Below are positions 8,381 to 17,397 of a stretch of 49,421 nucleotides of DNA, in pieces. The notes under the pieces were generated by a model. It had not been told where the DNA came from, made no database searches, and saw only the letters and a list, made by a program, of their open reading frames with translations. The stretch's first letter is position 1. The number at the start of each line of letters is the position of its first letter. Where the stretch lies: the NCBI GenBank assembly GCA_013360585.1, contig JABWBH010000004.1, forward strand, positions 1 through 49,421, in the 5' to 3' direction. This DNA comes from Phycisphaerae bacterium. GTDB taxonomy: Bacteria > Planctomycetota > Phycisphaerae > UBA1845. The position numbers were made by a program, and so were the translations under genes.

Positions 8381-9355
8381 CTAGAGGAAAAAGCCCGCGA
8401 CTTTCCGCACGAAACCCTCCGCACGCTCGCTCGCCCCCATCGTTCGCAGCAGCTCATCCGCCGCTCGACCGAAGCTCGCGCTCGCGGGACCGGCCCCGTC
8501 GCACAGCACCACCGGCCTCCGCCGGCGCACCGCCTCTACCACGGCGGAGTCGCTCAGGCAGCACCCGGCGTCCTCGATCTCCACGCCCAGAAAACCCGAC
8601 GCCACTCGGGCGATCCGCTCATAAGTCTGCGCCCCGTCCGCGCGCGTGTCAACAAGATTCTCGAACAAGCACACCCTCCCGCGCACGCCGTGACGATGCA
8701 GCGTCTTGATCATGACGTATGCGTCCGCCATCGCCGTCGGCTCCGGCGTCGTCACCACGATGACCCGATCCGATGCACACGCCGGTCCCCAAACCTGGCG
8801 CGACACCCCCGCGCCCGCGTCAATCAGCACAACGTGCGCCCCGTGACTTCCGTCCCGCAAACGCTCCACCAGCAGCGAAAACTCGAACGCGCTGATCTCC
8901 GCCTCACCCTCCCACCCCGATCCGCCGCCGATCAGCCTCACGCCCGGCGCAGCGTCGATCACCGCGTCCTCCGGAGCGCACATTCCGCTCAGCACGTGAC
9001 CCAGATGACGACGCGGCGTCACTCCGAACATCAGGTCCGCGCTCGCCATCCCGAGGTCCGCGTCCACCAGCAGCACCGCGACGCCCCGCAGCCCCAGCGC
9101 ACACGCCAGATTCACCGACAGCGTCGTCTTCCCCACGCCGCCCTTCCCGCTGACCACCGCGATGACGACAGACCGGCGATCCGCCGCGCCTCGCGCCGCC
9201 AACCCCCTTTGATGACGGAGCGAAACCATCTCACCAATCCCGTGCCGCGGGACGAAACCCGCGTCCGAATCCGTGACTCGGAGGCAGACCCCCGGCGCGG
9301 CATGCGAAACAACCACGGTTCGCGCGGTCATTGAACGGTGAGAACGCGGCGCCAT
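8381..9355 (-). CDS. flhG: MinD-like ATPase FlhG (FleN/YlxH)
   Basis: 324-aa ParA/MinD-family ATPase that in other bacteria sets flagellar number and place. The deviant Walker A is SGKGGVGKTTLSVNLA (residues 69-84), then LLVDADLGMASADLMFGV, and HVVLIDAGAGVSRQV as Walker B. The N-terminal 60 residues are unusual: the FlhF-activating DQAxxLR motif seen in typical FlhG is not clear (closest RHQRGLAARG, residues 47-56), and no flhF gene lies upstream. Start chosen at ATG 9355; ATG 9331 is equally possible since neither has a good ribosome site. It follows flhA by 251 bases of apparently empty DNA. Confidence 0.88.
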   Translation of the reverse strand: MAPRSHRSMTARTVVVSHAAPGVCLRVTDSDAGFVPRHGIGEMVSLRHQRGLAARGAADRRSVVIAVVSGKGGVGKTTLSVNLACALGLRGVAVLLVDADLGMASADLMFGVTPRRHLGHVLSGMCAPEDAVIDAAPGVRLIGGGSGWEGEAEISAFEFSLLVERLRDGSHGAHVVLIDAGAGVSRQVWGPACASDRVIVVTTPEPTAMADAYVMIKTLHRHGVRGRVCLFENLVDTRADGAQTYERIARVASGFLGVEIEDAGCCLSDSAVVEAVRRRRPVVLCDGAGPASASFGRAADELLRTMGASERAEGFVRKVAGFFL

Positions 9356-9606
9356 GACGATGCCGCGCCTGACCCGGCATCCAGGAGCGCACCAAGGCTG
9401 TTACGGTTGGATCGTTCGCGCAGGTCATTGTGGCTCCGTCCACCCGAACCCGAACCTCGAACGCCGTAATGCTAACACCGTGGCACTCGGGGTACAAGCG
9501 TTTTTCTTATGATTTGGGGTATCCGCCCCATCCAGAGCGAAAGCGACAGCGTTGTGACACCCCAGGCGGGACGACGCAGGACGCCCCCTTGCCCCCCGCC
9601 GCGCCG

Positions 9607-11706
9607 TTACGCCGCGCCCTCGATCGACGCCATCCCGTGCGACTCGATCGCCACATCCGGGACGATCTCATTGTAAGACAGCACCGCCACGGACGGCATG
9701 ACGTGTTCGATCCATCGCCGCAATCCGGCGCGCACCTGCGGCGCGCACAGCACCACCGGCGCCCGCCCCCGCCCGTGCGGCATCGCCTCCTCGATCCGTC
9801 GCTTCAAGACGTCCACGATCCGCTGCTGGAGCTTCGGCGGAACCGACGGCGGCAGCCCCTTGTCGCTCCGAGAGAACGACGGAATCAGCGACTCCTCCAG
9901 CCCCGGATCCAGCGTCACGCAATGCAGCTTCCCGTCGTCGCCCTTGTTCAGGTGACAGATCGTCCGCGCCAGGGCGTTCCGCGCGTACTCGATGAGAATG
10001 TCCGCGTCCTTCGTCCGCCCAGCCACGTCGCTGATCGTCTCCAGCACCAGCTCCAGATCGCGGATCGGCACCCGCTCGCGCAACAGCCCCTGAAGCACAC
10101 GCTGCACCTCCCCGGCCTTGAGCACCTCGGGAACCACGTCCTCCACCAGCTTCGGACTGCGCTCCTTGAGCTTGTCCAGCAGCCGATGCACGTCCTGCCG
10201 CGTGAGGATTTCGTCGGCGTGCGCCCGGATCACCTCCGACAGATGCGTGATCAGCACGCTCGAGGCGTCCACCACCGTGTACCCCCGATGCTCCGCGTCG
10301 TGACGCACCGACGAGTCGATCCACACCGCCGGCAGCCCGAACGCCGGCTCATGCGCCTCCGTCCCGCGCACGCGCTCACGCACCGTCCCCGCGTCGATCG
10401 CCATCAGATGACCGGGCATCACTTCGCCCTCCGCGATCTTCAGCCCCTTCAGACTGACGCGGTAGGCGTGGGGACCGAGCTTCATGTCGTCCCGGATGCG
10501 GATCGGCGGCACGAGGATCCCCAGCTCCTGCGCCATCTGCTTGCGCAGATTGCTGATGCGGTCCAGAAGATCGCCCCCTTGTTTGCGATCGACCAGCCGG
10601 ATCAACCCGTACCCCACGTCCAACCCCATCGGATCCGGCGCAAGCTGGTCCTCCACGCGCTCACTTTGCGCCTTCCCCTTCGGAACGACCGCGGCCGCCG
10701 CCAGCGCCGCCTGCCGCCGCACCCGCACCATCAGATACGCCGCCCCCGCACACGACGCCGCCAGCATCAGCAGCGGCGCCTTCGGAAGCGGCGTCGCCGC
10801 CAGAAGCAGAAGAAACCCCGCCGTCATCATCAACGCCGTCGGCTGGTCCGTAAGCTGCGTCAAAACCTCCTGACCGAGGTTCCGCTTCGACGCCGATCGC
10901 GTCACGATCATCGCCGCCGCGATCGACACGATGAACGCCGGAATCTGCGACACCAGCCCGTCCCCGATCGTCAGCACCGTGAACGTCCGCAGCGTGTCCG
11001 CCAGCGTCATGTCGAACTCGATCCATCCGATCAGCACCCCGCCCACGATGTTGATCAGCGTGATGACGATCCCCGCCACCGCGTCGCCGCGCACGAACTT
11101 GCTGGCGCCGTCCATCGCCCCGTAAAAATCCGCCTCCCGCGTGATGTCCGCCCGGCGCTTCTTCGCCTCCTCGTCCGTGATGATCCGCGCGTTCAGGTCC
11201 GCGTCCACCGCCATCTGCTTGCCCGGCATCCCGTCAAGCGTGAAACGCGCCGCCACTTCCGCGATGCGCGTCGCCCCCTTCGTGATCACCACGAACTGGA
11301 TCACCACCACAATCGCGAAAAGAATGATCGCCACCACCAGCGACCCGCTCGCCACGAACTCCCCGAACTGCTGCACCACGTGACCCGCCGCCGACGCCCC
11401 CTGCGATCCCGCGTTCGTCAGAATCAGACGCGTCGTGCTCACGTTCAGCACCAGCCGGAACAGCGTCATCCCCAGCAGGATCGTCGGAAACGAGCTGAAC
11501 TCCAGCGGACCGCGCATGTACATCACCGTCAGCGCGATCACCGCCGACGCCGCCAGGTTCACCACCAGCAGCAGGTCCATCAACCACGTCGGCAGCGGAA
11601 CCAGCAGCGCAAACACCATCGCCATCGCCAGCAGCGGCAGCAACATGCCGTAGTGGCGCTGAAAACCCTGCGTCAGCGTCGCCCGTGTCAGTTCAGGTCG
11701 TGTCAT
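9607..11706 (-). CDS. flhA: Flagellar export apparatus protein FlhA
   Basis: 699-aa inner-membrane protein of the flagellar type III export gate. The N-terminal half has about eight spans. The FHIPEP signature region is seen as RFTLDGMPGKQMAVDADLNAR, followed by the conserved cytoplasmic loop ADFYGAMDGASKFVRGDAVAG. The C-terminal half (from about residue 340) is the cytoplasmic domain that binds chaperone-substrate complexes and forms the nonameric ring. Length matches the family. It lies between flhB and flhG in the normal order, except that flhF is absent. Confidence 0.96.
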   Translation of the reverse strand: MTRPELTRATLTQGFQRHYGMLLPLLAMAMVFALLVPLPTWLMDLLLVVNLAASAVIALTVMYMRGPLEFSSFPTILLGMTLFRLVLNVSTTRLILTNAGSQGASAAGHVVQQFGEFVASGSLVVAIILFAIVVVIQFVVITKGATRIAEVAARFTLDGMPGKQMAVDADLNARIITDEEAKKRRADITREADFYGAMDGASKFVRGDAVAGIVITLINIVGGVLIGWIEFDMTLADTLRTFTVLTIGDGLVSQIPAFIVSIAAAMIVTRSASKRNLGQEVLTQLTDQPTALMMTAGFLLLLAATPLPKAPLLMLAASCAGAAYLMVRVRRQAALAAAAVVPKGKAQSERVEDQLAPDPMGLDVGYGLIRLVDRKQGGDLLDRISNLRKQMAQELGILVPPIRIRDDMKLGPHAYRVSLKGLKIAEGEVMPGHLMAIDAGTVRERVRGTEAHEPAFGLPAVWIDSSVRHDAEHRGYTVVDASSVLITHLSEVIRAHADEILTRQDVHRLLDKLKERSPKLVEDVVPEVLKAGEVQRVLQGLLRERVPIRDLELVLETISDVAGRTKDADILIEYARNALARTICHLNKGDDGKLHCVTLDPGLEESLIPSFSRSDKGLPPSVPPKLQQRIVDVLKRRIEEAMPHGRGRAPVVLCAPQVRAGLRRWIEHVMPSVAVLSYNEIVPDVAIESHGMASIEGAA

Positions 11707-11755
11707 TTGGTTCGGAGACTCAGAAACTCAGACCCCTGCATCAATTGCCGATTGC

Positions 11756-11780
11756 CTCTGTCCCTCTGTCCCTCTGCCCT
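11756..11780. repeat. Short CTGTCCC-type tandem repeat
   Basis: Three units of CTCTGTCC followed by CTCTGCCC in the gap between flhB and flhA. Next to it (11710-11735) lies gagactcagaaactcagac, similar to the CTCGGG/CTCGAG strings of repeat family 1. Resembles the repeat at 5026-5048. Confidence 0.45.
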
Positions 11781-11801
11781 TCATCGCCTCCTGCCTTCCC
11801 T

Positions 11802-12869
11802 CTACGCCGCTCCCGCCCGCTTCCCCGTCAGGCGGTACACGTACGCCAGAACCTCCGCCACCGCCTGGTAAAACCGCTCCGGAATGTACTCCCCCACCTC
11901 CACGCGCGGATACATCATCCGCGCCAGCGCCTGCCGCTCCACCAGGGGAATCCCGCAGCGCCGTGCAATCTCTCGGATGACCATCGCCAGCTCGTCTTCC
12001 CCCTTCGCCACCACTTTCGGCGCCGGCATCGTCGCCGAGTCATACTTCAGCGCGATCGACAGGTGCGTCGGGTTCGTAATCACCAGGTCCGCCTTCGGAA
12101 CCGTGTGCCGCAGCCGCTGCCGCATCAGCTCCAGGTGCATCCGTCGCCGCCGCTGACGCACCACCGGATCCCCGTCCATGCTCTTGAATTCGTCGCGAAC
12201 CTCCTGCTTCGTCATCCGCAACTGGCGTTCATGACGGAACCGCTGATACACGTAGTCCGCGAGTCCAAGCACGAGCAGCACGATCCCCAACCGCACACCC
12301 AACTGGTACACCAGCGTCGCCCCGGCCAGGACCACGTCCTCCACGCTCATCGTCATCGCCAGAAGCACCGGTGATATCTGTGCCATCACCGTGACATAGA
12401 CCACGACTCCCACGACCGACACCTTCGCCACGCTCGTCAGCAGGCTCACCACCGACCCGCCCGACACAAGACGCTTCAGCCCGTTCAGCGGGTTCAGCTT
12501 CCCCAGGTTCGGCGACAACGGCTGACCCGTCAGCAACCACCCCACCTGCCACCACAACATCGCCAGCACCATCGCCGCCACCGCCGCGAACATCGGCCAG
12601 ACCAGCTTGCACGCCTCCAACGCCAGCGCCGCCGCCCAGATCACCGGCGACTCCTCCTCCACCAACCGCCCAGGCCCCAGCGCCTCCCCCATCAGCGCCA
12701 CCAGCCGTAACCACACCTTCGGTCCCCACCACCCCAGAAACAGCATCCCCCCCAGCAGCGTCGCCGTCGCCGTCAAGTCCATGCTTCGCGGCACCTGTCC
12801 GCGCGACCGCGCCTGTTGACGACGTCGCGGCGTCGGAGCCTCAGTTCGATCCTCGTAATCCGATAGCAT
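11802..12869 (-). CDS. flhB: Flagellar export switch protein FlhB
   Basis: 355-aa membrane protein that switches the export apparatus from rod/hook to filament substrates. The N-terminus EDRTEAPTPRRRQQARSRGQ is the family start, followed by four spans. The self-cleaving NPTH motif is intact at residues 266-269 (VITNPTHLSIALKY), so the specificity switch with FliK should work. The cytoplasmic C-terminus ends ...YVYRLTGKRAGAA. It follows fliR by 110 bases, which include a short GC hairpin repeat, and precedes flhA by 95 bases. Confidence 0.95.
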   Translation of the reverse strand: MLSDYEDRTEAPTPRRRQQARSRGQVPRSMDLTATATLLGGMLFLGWWGPKVWLRLVALMGEALGPGRLVEEESPVIWAAALALEACKLVWPMFAAVAAMVLAMLWWQVGWLLTGQPLSPNLGKLNPLNGLKRLVSGGSVVSLLTSVAKVSVVGVVVYVTVMAQISPVLLAMTMSVEDVVLAGATLVYQLGVRLGIVLLVLGLADYVYQRFRHERQLRMTKQEVRDEFKSMDGDPVVRQRRRRMHLELMRQRLRHTVPKADLVITNPTHLSIALKYDSATMPAPKVVAKGEDELAMVIREIARRCGIPLVERQALARMMYPRVEVGEYIPERFYQAVAEVLAYVYRLTGKRAGAA

Positions 12870-12884
12870 GTGTCAGGGTTCACT

Positions 12885-12907
12885 ACGTAGGGCGGGCTAT
12901 GCCCGCC
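12885..12907. repeat. Repeat family 1, short variant (GC hairpin)
   Basis: GTAGGGCGGGC-tat-GCCCGCC in the fliR-flhB gap. Same hairpin core as the copies at 13808, 14201 and 17475, but without their left part and with a different loop. Confidence 0.6.
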
Positions 12908-12979
12908 GTTTCGTCGTCTCAACGCCACAAGACGCCCGCAGCCCGGACGCCCCTCGCCGCCCCTCTTGTCCAACCCGCA

Positions 12980-13753
12980 TCAACCTCCCGCCAGCGCCCC
13001 CCGCACCGCATCAAACCCCGCCGAGATCGCGTCCAGAATCAGCTCATCACAGAACCCCAGCGTCAGCCCGCAGATCCCCAGCAGCATCAGCACCTTCAGG
13101 TTGAACCCGATCGTCAGCACGTTCATCTGCGGCATCGTCCGCGACAGAAAACCCATCACCACGCTCATCAACACCGAACTGATCAGCAGCGGCGACGCCA
13201 GCCGCACCCCGAACGTCATCGCCCCGGTCAGCACCTCCGCCAACGCCTCACCGAACGACGCCTCCATCCCGAACGTCAGCACCGGAATCCGCGCAAACGT
13301 CTCCAGCAGACACATGACCATCTCCCGATGCCCCCCGACCCCGAGGAACACCAGAAAGAACACCATGCTGTAGATCTGACCCAGTTCGCTCGTCTCCTGA
13401 TTCAACGTCGGGTCGAACACCGGCGCCAGCGAAAGCCCCGCCTGCTGACCCATCAGGTTCGCCGCATACTCCACCCCCGTCGCCACGATCGTCAGGATCA
13501 ACCCGATCGACCACCCGATCAGAATCTCCCCCGCCATCCCCGTCAGCGCCTCAGCCACGGTCACCTCCGCCGGAACCGTCGGCATCACCATCGGCAGCAC
13601 GACCAGCGCCGCCGTCATCACGAACGCCGCTTTGATCTTCACCGGTATCGCCCGGCTCCCCAGCAGCGGCGCCGCAACGACCAGCCCGCCCAGCCGCCCC
13701 ATCACCAGCGCCAGCGCCGGCAGAAACATCAGGATGGACGCCGCGGAAAACAT
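12980..13753 (-). CDS. fliR: Flagellar export apparatus protein FliR
   Basis: 257-aa export-gate membrane protein that builds the helical FliPQR core. Six hydrophobic segments are visible; RLGGLVVAAPLLGSRAIPVKIKAAF is the typical first-loop region, and AASPLLISSVLMSVVMGFLSRTMPQMN-type sequence lies near the C-terminus. The frame is open to 13810, but its first residues come from a dispersed repeat. The ATG at 13753 (or 13768) gives normal length, with GAGG nine bases upstream of 13753. It sits between fliQ and flhB as usual. Confidence 0.92.
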   Translation of the reverse strand: MFSAASILMFLPALALVMGRLGGLVVAAPLLGSRAIPVKIKAAFVMTAALVVLPMVMPTVPAEVTVAEALTGMAGEILIGWSIGLILTIVATGVEYAANLMGQQAGLSLAPVFDPTLNQETSELGQIYSMVFFLVFLGVGGHREMVMCLLETFARIPVLTFGMEASFGEALAEVLTGAMTFGVRLASPLLISSVLMSVVMGFLSRTMPQMNVLTIGFNLKVLMLLGICGLTLGFCDELILDAISAGFDAVRGALAGG

Positions 13754-13807
13754 CGCCTCTCGCCTCATCAATCGCCGCACCCGGAAACTCAGGATTCGGG
13801 TCTCAGG

Positions 13808-13877
13808 CACTCGGGCACTCGGGTCTTATGTCTCGGCGACCGCGACCACCGTAGGGCGGGCTTCGCCCGCCTCCGCC
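13808..13877. repeat. Repeat family 1, copy in the fliQ-fliR gap
   Basis: A 70-bp unit: cactcgggcactcggg, then tcttatgtctcggcgaccg, then a perfect hairpin GGCGGGC-TTC-GCCCGCC (13855-13871) and ctccgcc. Collinear over its full length with the copy at 14201-14270 (about 60 of 70 positions equal by eye) and over the last 62 bases with that ending at 17536. Confidence 0.8.
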
Positions 13878-13907
13878 CCGGGTCCCGGTCGCTTATCGCC
13901 TTCCCCC

Positions 13908-14162
13908 TCACGGCGGCCCCAGCATCGCCCGCGTGTACTCCAACATCTGCGACGCGATCCAAGGAATGAAAAACGCCGCCGCGATCACCATCGCCGCGAT
14001 CTTCGGCACAAACGTCAGCGTCTGCTCCTGAAGCTGCGTGACCGTCTGCACCAGCGAAATCGCCAGCCCCACCACCATCCCGATCACCAGAATCGGCGCC
14101 GAAGTGCTCAACGCCACAAAGAACGCCTCACGTCCGATGTCCAACGCTTGTGAAAGGTCCAT
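13908..14162 (-). CDS. fliQ: Flagellar export apparatus protein FliQ
   Basis: 84-aa protein with two membrane spans, part of the FliPQR export gate. ALDIGREAFFVALSTSAPILV and GLAISLVQTVTQLQEQTLTFVPK are the family sequences in order, and the length is as expected (about 89 aa). It lies between fliP and fliR, with a repeat in each gap. Confidence 0.94.
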   Translation of the reverse strand: MDLSQALDIGREAFFVALSTSAPILVIGMVVGLAISLVQTVTQLQEQTLTFVPKIAAMVIAAAFFIPWIASQMLEYTRAMLGPP

Positions 14163-14200
14163 GTCTCAGATCTCGCTTACGCAGATTTCGGCTGCTCAGA

Positions 14201-14270
14201 CACTCGGACACTCGGGCCTTATGTCTCAGCGACCACCCCCACCGTGGGGCGGGCTTCGCCCGCCTCCACC
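14201..14270. repeat. Repeat family 1, copy in the fliP-fliQ gap
   Basis: Same 70-bp unit as 13808-13877, including cactcggacactcggg, cttatgtctcagcgacc and the hairpin GGCGGGC-TTC-GCCCGCC followed by ctccacc. Confidence 0.8.
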
Positions 14271-14298
14271 CCTCGGCGCCTCGTCGCCAGTTGCCTTC

Positions 14299-15159
14299 CT
14301 AAACCACAAAACTCACCAGCAGCGACTCCACCACCAGGCTCCATCCCCCCGCCAGCACAAACAAAATCAGCTTGAACGGCAGCGACACCAGCACCGGCGG
14401 CAGCATCATCATGCCCATCGAGATCAGGATCGACGCGATGACCATGTCGATCACCAGAAACGGCAGGTAAATCTTGAACCCCATCATGAACGCCGTCTTC
14501 AACTCGCTCAGCATGAACGCCGGAACCAGCACCGATGTCGGCACCACCAGCGTCCGCCCGTCCGTGTTCTCCAGCCCGACGCGCTCATCCGCCGCGATCG
14601 GCCGACCCAGCGCGTACTCCAGAAACAGAAAAACGTCGTCGTCGTTGCCCGCTTCCTGAATCTGCCCGTGCATGAACTCGCGCAGATGCTTCATCGAGAG
14701 GTCGATCGCTCGCTGCTGCGTCATGCTCGGATCGCCCGCAAAATACGGCGTGACCGCCTCGGCATTGATCTTCTGCCAGGTCGGCGCCATCACGAGCATC
14801 GTCAGGAAAAGAGACAGCCCCAGCAGCACTTGCCCCGGCGGAAGCTGCGGCGTCCCCAGCGCCTGCCGCAAAAGCCCCAGCACAATGATGATCCGAGGAA
14901 ACGCCGTCGTCATCACCAGGATCGACGGAACCAGCGCCAGCACCGTCATCAGCACCAGAATCTGAAGCGTGCTGCTCACCCCCGCCCGGTCCGTCGCCGT
15001 CGGAAGAACCCCGCGCACATCCGGAAGCCGCAGCGCGGAGTTGTCCACCGTCGCCGATCGCGACGAACTCAGCGCCGGGACGCTCGCCTCCGCGCCCACG
15101 CCGCACGCCATCCCCAGCCCGACGATCACCGCTGACCCCAGCGCTCGCCTTGACCTCAT
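14299..15159 (-). CDS. fliP: Flagellar export apparatus protein FliP
   Basis: 286-aa export-gate protein made with a cleavable signal sequence (MRSRRALGSAVIVGLGMACG). Family sequences include LQILVLMTVLALVPSILVMT, FPRIIIVLGLLRQALGTPQ, SELKTAFMMGFKIYLPFLVI and SILISMGMMMLPPVLVSLP. GGAGG lies 7 bases before the ATG at 15159, so the upstream 37 open codons (to 15270) are excluded. It belongs to the fliO-fliP-fliQ-fliR-flhB-flhA block. Confidence 0.95.
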   Translation of the reverse strand: MRSRRALGSAVIVGLGMACGVGAEASVPALSSSRSATVDNSALRLPDVRGVLPTATDRAGVSSTLQILVLMTVLALVPSILVMTTAFPRIIIVLGLLRQALGTPQLPPGQVLLGLSLFLTMLVMAPTWQKINAEAVTPYFAGDPSMTQQRAIDLSMKHLREFMHGQIQEAGNDDDVFLFLEYALGRPIAADERVGLENTDGRTLVVPTSVLVPAFMLSELKTAFMMGFKIYLPFLVIDMVIASILISMGMMMLPPVLVSLPFKLILFVLAGGWSLVVESLLVSFVV

Positions 15160-15186
15160 CCGTGAGCCTCCTGCCCCCGTCACCCC

Positions 15187-15215
15187 TCCTACCGAGCCGC
15201 GAGGCTTCAGCCCGC
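15187..15215. repeat. Repeat family 2, copy in the fliO-fliP gap
   Basis: CTCCTACCGAGCCGCGAGGCTTCAgcccg: the left half matches the copies at 4028 and 21271 exactly (TACCGAGCCGCG), and the right half resembles the GCTTCAGCCC end of the copy at 4028. Confidence 0.5.
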
Positions 15216-15294
15216 GCGATAACTCACGCCGCGAAAACCTCGTAACCGGTAAAACGCTTTCACGCTGCACACGTGGTTATCTTCTTGCATCCCC

Positions 15295-16092
15295 CTACGC
15301 CGCCGCCGACTTTCGAGGACGCTTCTCCGCACGCCTCTCCAGGCGCTCCAGCAGCGCCTCCACGCTTCCCCCCGACCCCGACGCCCCCGAAGACGCCCGC
15401 AATTCCCTCGCCGCCTCGTCCTCCGGTCGCAAAGGCTCCACCGACTCATAACGCGCCATCCGATCGCCCGCGCCCGCGAGATCCTTCTCAAACGAGCGCG
15501 CTGCGGCCGCTGATTTCGTCAGAATCCCCGCCGCCAGCTCCGCCACTTCGTCCGCATCCGTCAGTTCGCTCAGCGCCGTCATGCGATCGCCGCTGATCCC
15601 GACGAGCACATATCGCCGCCGCCCCACCTGAAGCAGCGCCACGCTCTGCTTCGGACCCACCAGCGTCCGCGCCGCCACCGTCAGCACGCTGTGATCCGTG
15701 CGAACCGCGCCGGGAACGTAGCGCCGCGCCATCCGGTACACGAGATAGATCAGCCCCAGCACCGCCGCCGTCGCCGCCATCCCCGAGCGATACCACGGCA
15801 GCCCGGACGCGCCGCGCCCCGGATCGGCTTCGGGCGCCCCGGACGCGCTCGCATGTCGGGTCTGGAAAGATTCGGAACGACGGAACGTACGCGATTCCGC
15901 CGGGGCGGGCGGAACCGGTTCTCTCTCCGAAAGGTCGGCGGAGGAAACGCTGGAAGGAGGGACCGGAGGCTCATGCTCGGTCAGCGACACGCCGACGTTG
16001 CTTTGCGCCGCACGCGACGCCGCCGCCTCGCCGTCCGCCCCGACCGACGCAACAAACCATCCGACCCACGCGCACACACTCAGCACGATCAT
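15295..16092 (-). CDS. fliO: Flagellar biosynthesis protein FliO
   Basis: 265-aa single-span protein that helps assemble FliP. After a possible N-terminal signal or first span (MIVLSVCAWVGWFVASVGA) comes a ~80-residue Pro/Ser/Glu-rich linker. A membrane segment follows (GMAATAAVLGLIYLVYRMARR), then the FliO cytoplasmic domain, LTVAARTLVGPKQSVALLQVGRRRYVLVG. The tail is charged and repetitive. GGAG lies 6 bases before ATG 16092; a GTG at 16104 is an alternative. Longer than the enterobacterial protein (about 120 aa), mostly through the linker and tail. Placed between fliN and fliP as expected. Confidence 0.85.
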   Translation of the reverse strand: MIVLSVCAWVGWFVASVGADGEAAASRAAQSNVGVSLTEHEPPVPPSSVSSADLSEREPVPPAPAESRTFRRSESFQTRHASASGAPEADPGRGASGLPWYRSGMAATAAVLGLIYLVYRMARRYVPGAVRTDHSVLTVAARTLVGPKQSVALLQVGRRRYVLVGISGDRMTALSELTDADEVAELAAGILTKSAAAARSFEKDLAGAGDRMARYESVEPLRPEDEAARELRASSGASGSGGSVEALLERLERRAEKRPRKSAAA

Positions 16093-16160
16093 TGACGTCT
16101 CCACGTCGTTCGCAGCGGCTCCGCCGCCGGCAGGTCACGGACCTGCAACCGTTCCGTCCG

Positions 16161-16775
16161 TCAGGCCGCACCGATACGGTGCGGATCCGTCGTCAACACC
16201 TCGCTGACGCGCACGCAGAAATTGTCGTTCAGCACAAGAATCTCCCCGCGCGCGATCAACCGCTCGTTCGCGTAAATGTCCACCGGATCCCCCGCAAGCC
16301 GGTCCAGCTCCACCACGCTCCCCTCGCCCAGCTTCAGCACGTCCTCCACGAGCATCCGCGTCCGCCCCAGCTCGATCGTCACCTGAAGGTTGACGTCGTA
16401 GAGCATGTCCAGCGCGTCGATCCCCGCGCCCGAACCGGAGGCCCGATCAAAGCGCGGCAGCGCCTCCGCCTCCAGCGGATGGGCTGAAACCGCCTTCGGA
16501 TGCGCACCCGGCGACCCCGCGCCTCCCACATCAGATTCCTCAGACGCGGTTGCAGCACCCGCGACGCCCGCCGCCTCAGCCGTCGGCGCCGCCGCACTCA
16601 CCCGCAGCGCCTCGATCTCGGCAGGACTCAGCACAACGTCGTCGGCCTTTTCAACCGACGCCCCGGCAGGACTCGCCGCCGTGCTCGGCGCGCCCGCGAT
16701 TTCAGCCGGGTTGGCGGCGGAGGCTGCGCCAGGGGATGTTTCAGACGGATTTGACGATTTTGGATGGTCCGACAC
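16161..16775 (-). CDS. fliN: Flagellar motor switch protein FliN with a FliM-like CheY-binding peptide
   Basis: 204 aa. Residues 124-197 are the SpoA/FliN C-ring domain ([43 protein letters not shown]). The preceding 120 residues are Ala/Ser/Pro-rich, but residues 49-58 read [10 protein letters not shown]. This matches seven of ten positions of the CheY-binding peptide at the start of FliM/FliY (LSQAEIDALL in E. coli FliM). No CheC-like middle domain is present, so this is neither FliM nor FliY. fliM is not found between fliL and this gene, where it is usual, nor elsewhere in the window. Start is GTG at 16775. Switch and torque role is well supported; direct CheY binding is inferred. Confidence 0.9.
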   Translation of the reverse strand: MSDHPKSSNPSETSPGAASAANPAEIAGAPSTAASPAGASVEKADDVVLSPAEIEALRVSAAAPTAEAAGVAGAATASEESDVGGAGSPGAHPKAVSAHPLEAEALPRFDRASGSGAGIDALDMLYDVNLQVTIELGRTRMLVEDVLKLGEGSVVELDRLAGDPVDIYANERLIARGEILVLNDNFCVRVSEVLTTDPHRIGAA

Positions 16776-16840
16776 GCTTCGAATCCTCGATCGCTCGCGG
16801 CGATCAGTCGTTTATCGGATTCCCGAAGCGTTCAACCTGA

Positions 16841-17389
16841 CTACTTTCCCGCCCCCATCTGGATCAGCTCGGGGAGAAGCACGTCCAGAATGACCTCCTC
16901 GTCCTGCAGAATCCGCGCGATCTCCCCTTTGAGTTGCCGCTTGAGGGTCTGCAAAGTCGGCTCATTGATCACCCGCGATTCCGCACTGCGGATCACCGTG
17001 TTCACGGCGTCCTCGATCCGGCCCTTGTGCTGCTCGACCATCTTCTGCACGCCCGCCAGCTTCTCCCGCGGCACGAGGATCGATACCCGCACGCTGTAGT
17101 ACACCACCTTGCCGGACAATACGTTCACCGGCTTGCATTCCGTGACGACGCACTCCGCCTCCTTCGAGTCCGGCGGGTTCTCCCACTTCAGCTCTTCTTC
17201 GCTCTTGACCGCCTCGACGGTCTCCGCCGCGGCATCGACAGGATCGCCGCCAAGCAGGTTCGCGACGAAGAAAACACCGACCCCCTCGATCACCATCAAT
17301 CCGCCGACCAGAATGAAAATCGGCAGATTCGATTTCTTCGGCGCCGCTGGCGCCGTCGCAGCAGCTTCCTGACGTCGTTCGCTGGGCAT
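16841..17389 (-). CDS. fliL: Flagellar basal body-associated protein FliL
   Basis: 182-aa single-span protein that supports the stator around the basal body. A short basic N-terminus leads to the membrane segment LPIFILVGGLMVIEGVGVFF, followed by an acidic linker and the periplasmic FliL domain (VYYSVRVSILVPREKLAG, then EDAVNTVIRSAESRVINEPT). The C-terminal LKGEIARILQDEEVILDVLL matches the family end. It lies after motB (across a repeat array) and is followed directly by fliN, with no fliM. Confidence 0.9.
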   Translation of the reverse strand: MPSERRQEAAATAPAAPKKSNLPIFILVGGLMVIEGVGVFFVANLLGGDPVDAAAETVEAVKSEEELKWENPPDSKEAECVVTECKPVNVLSGKVVYYSVRVSILVPREKLAGVQKMVEQHKGRIEDAVNTVIRSAESRVINEPTLQTLKRQLKGEIARILQDEEVILDVLLPELIQMGAGK

Positions 17390-17397
17390 GTGAGTAT

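Noticed and set aside
9231-9606. Open frames in the gap between flhA and flhG as a hidden flhF
   Set aside because: Only 251 bases are free and no SRP-GTPase motif is present.
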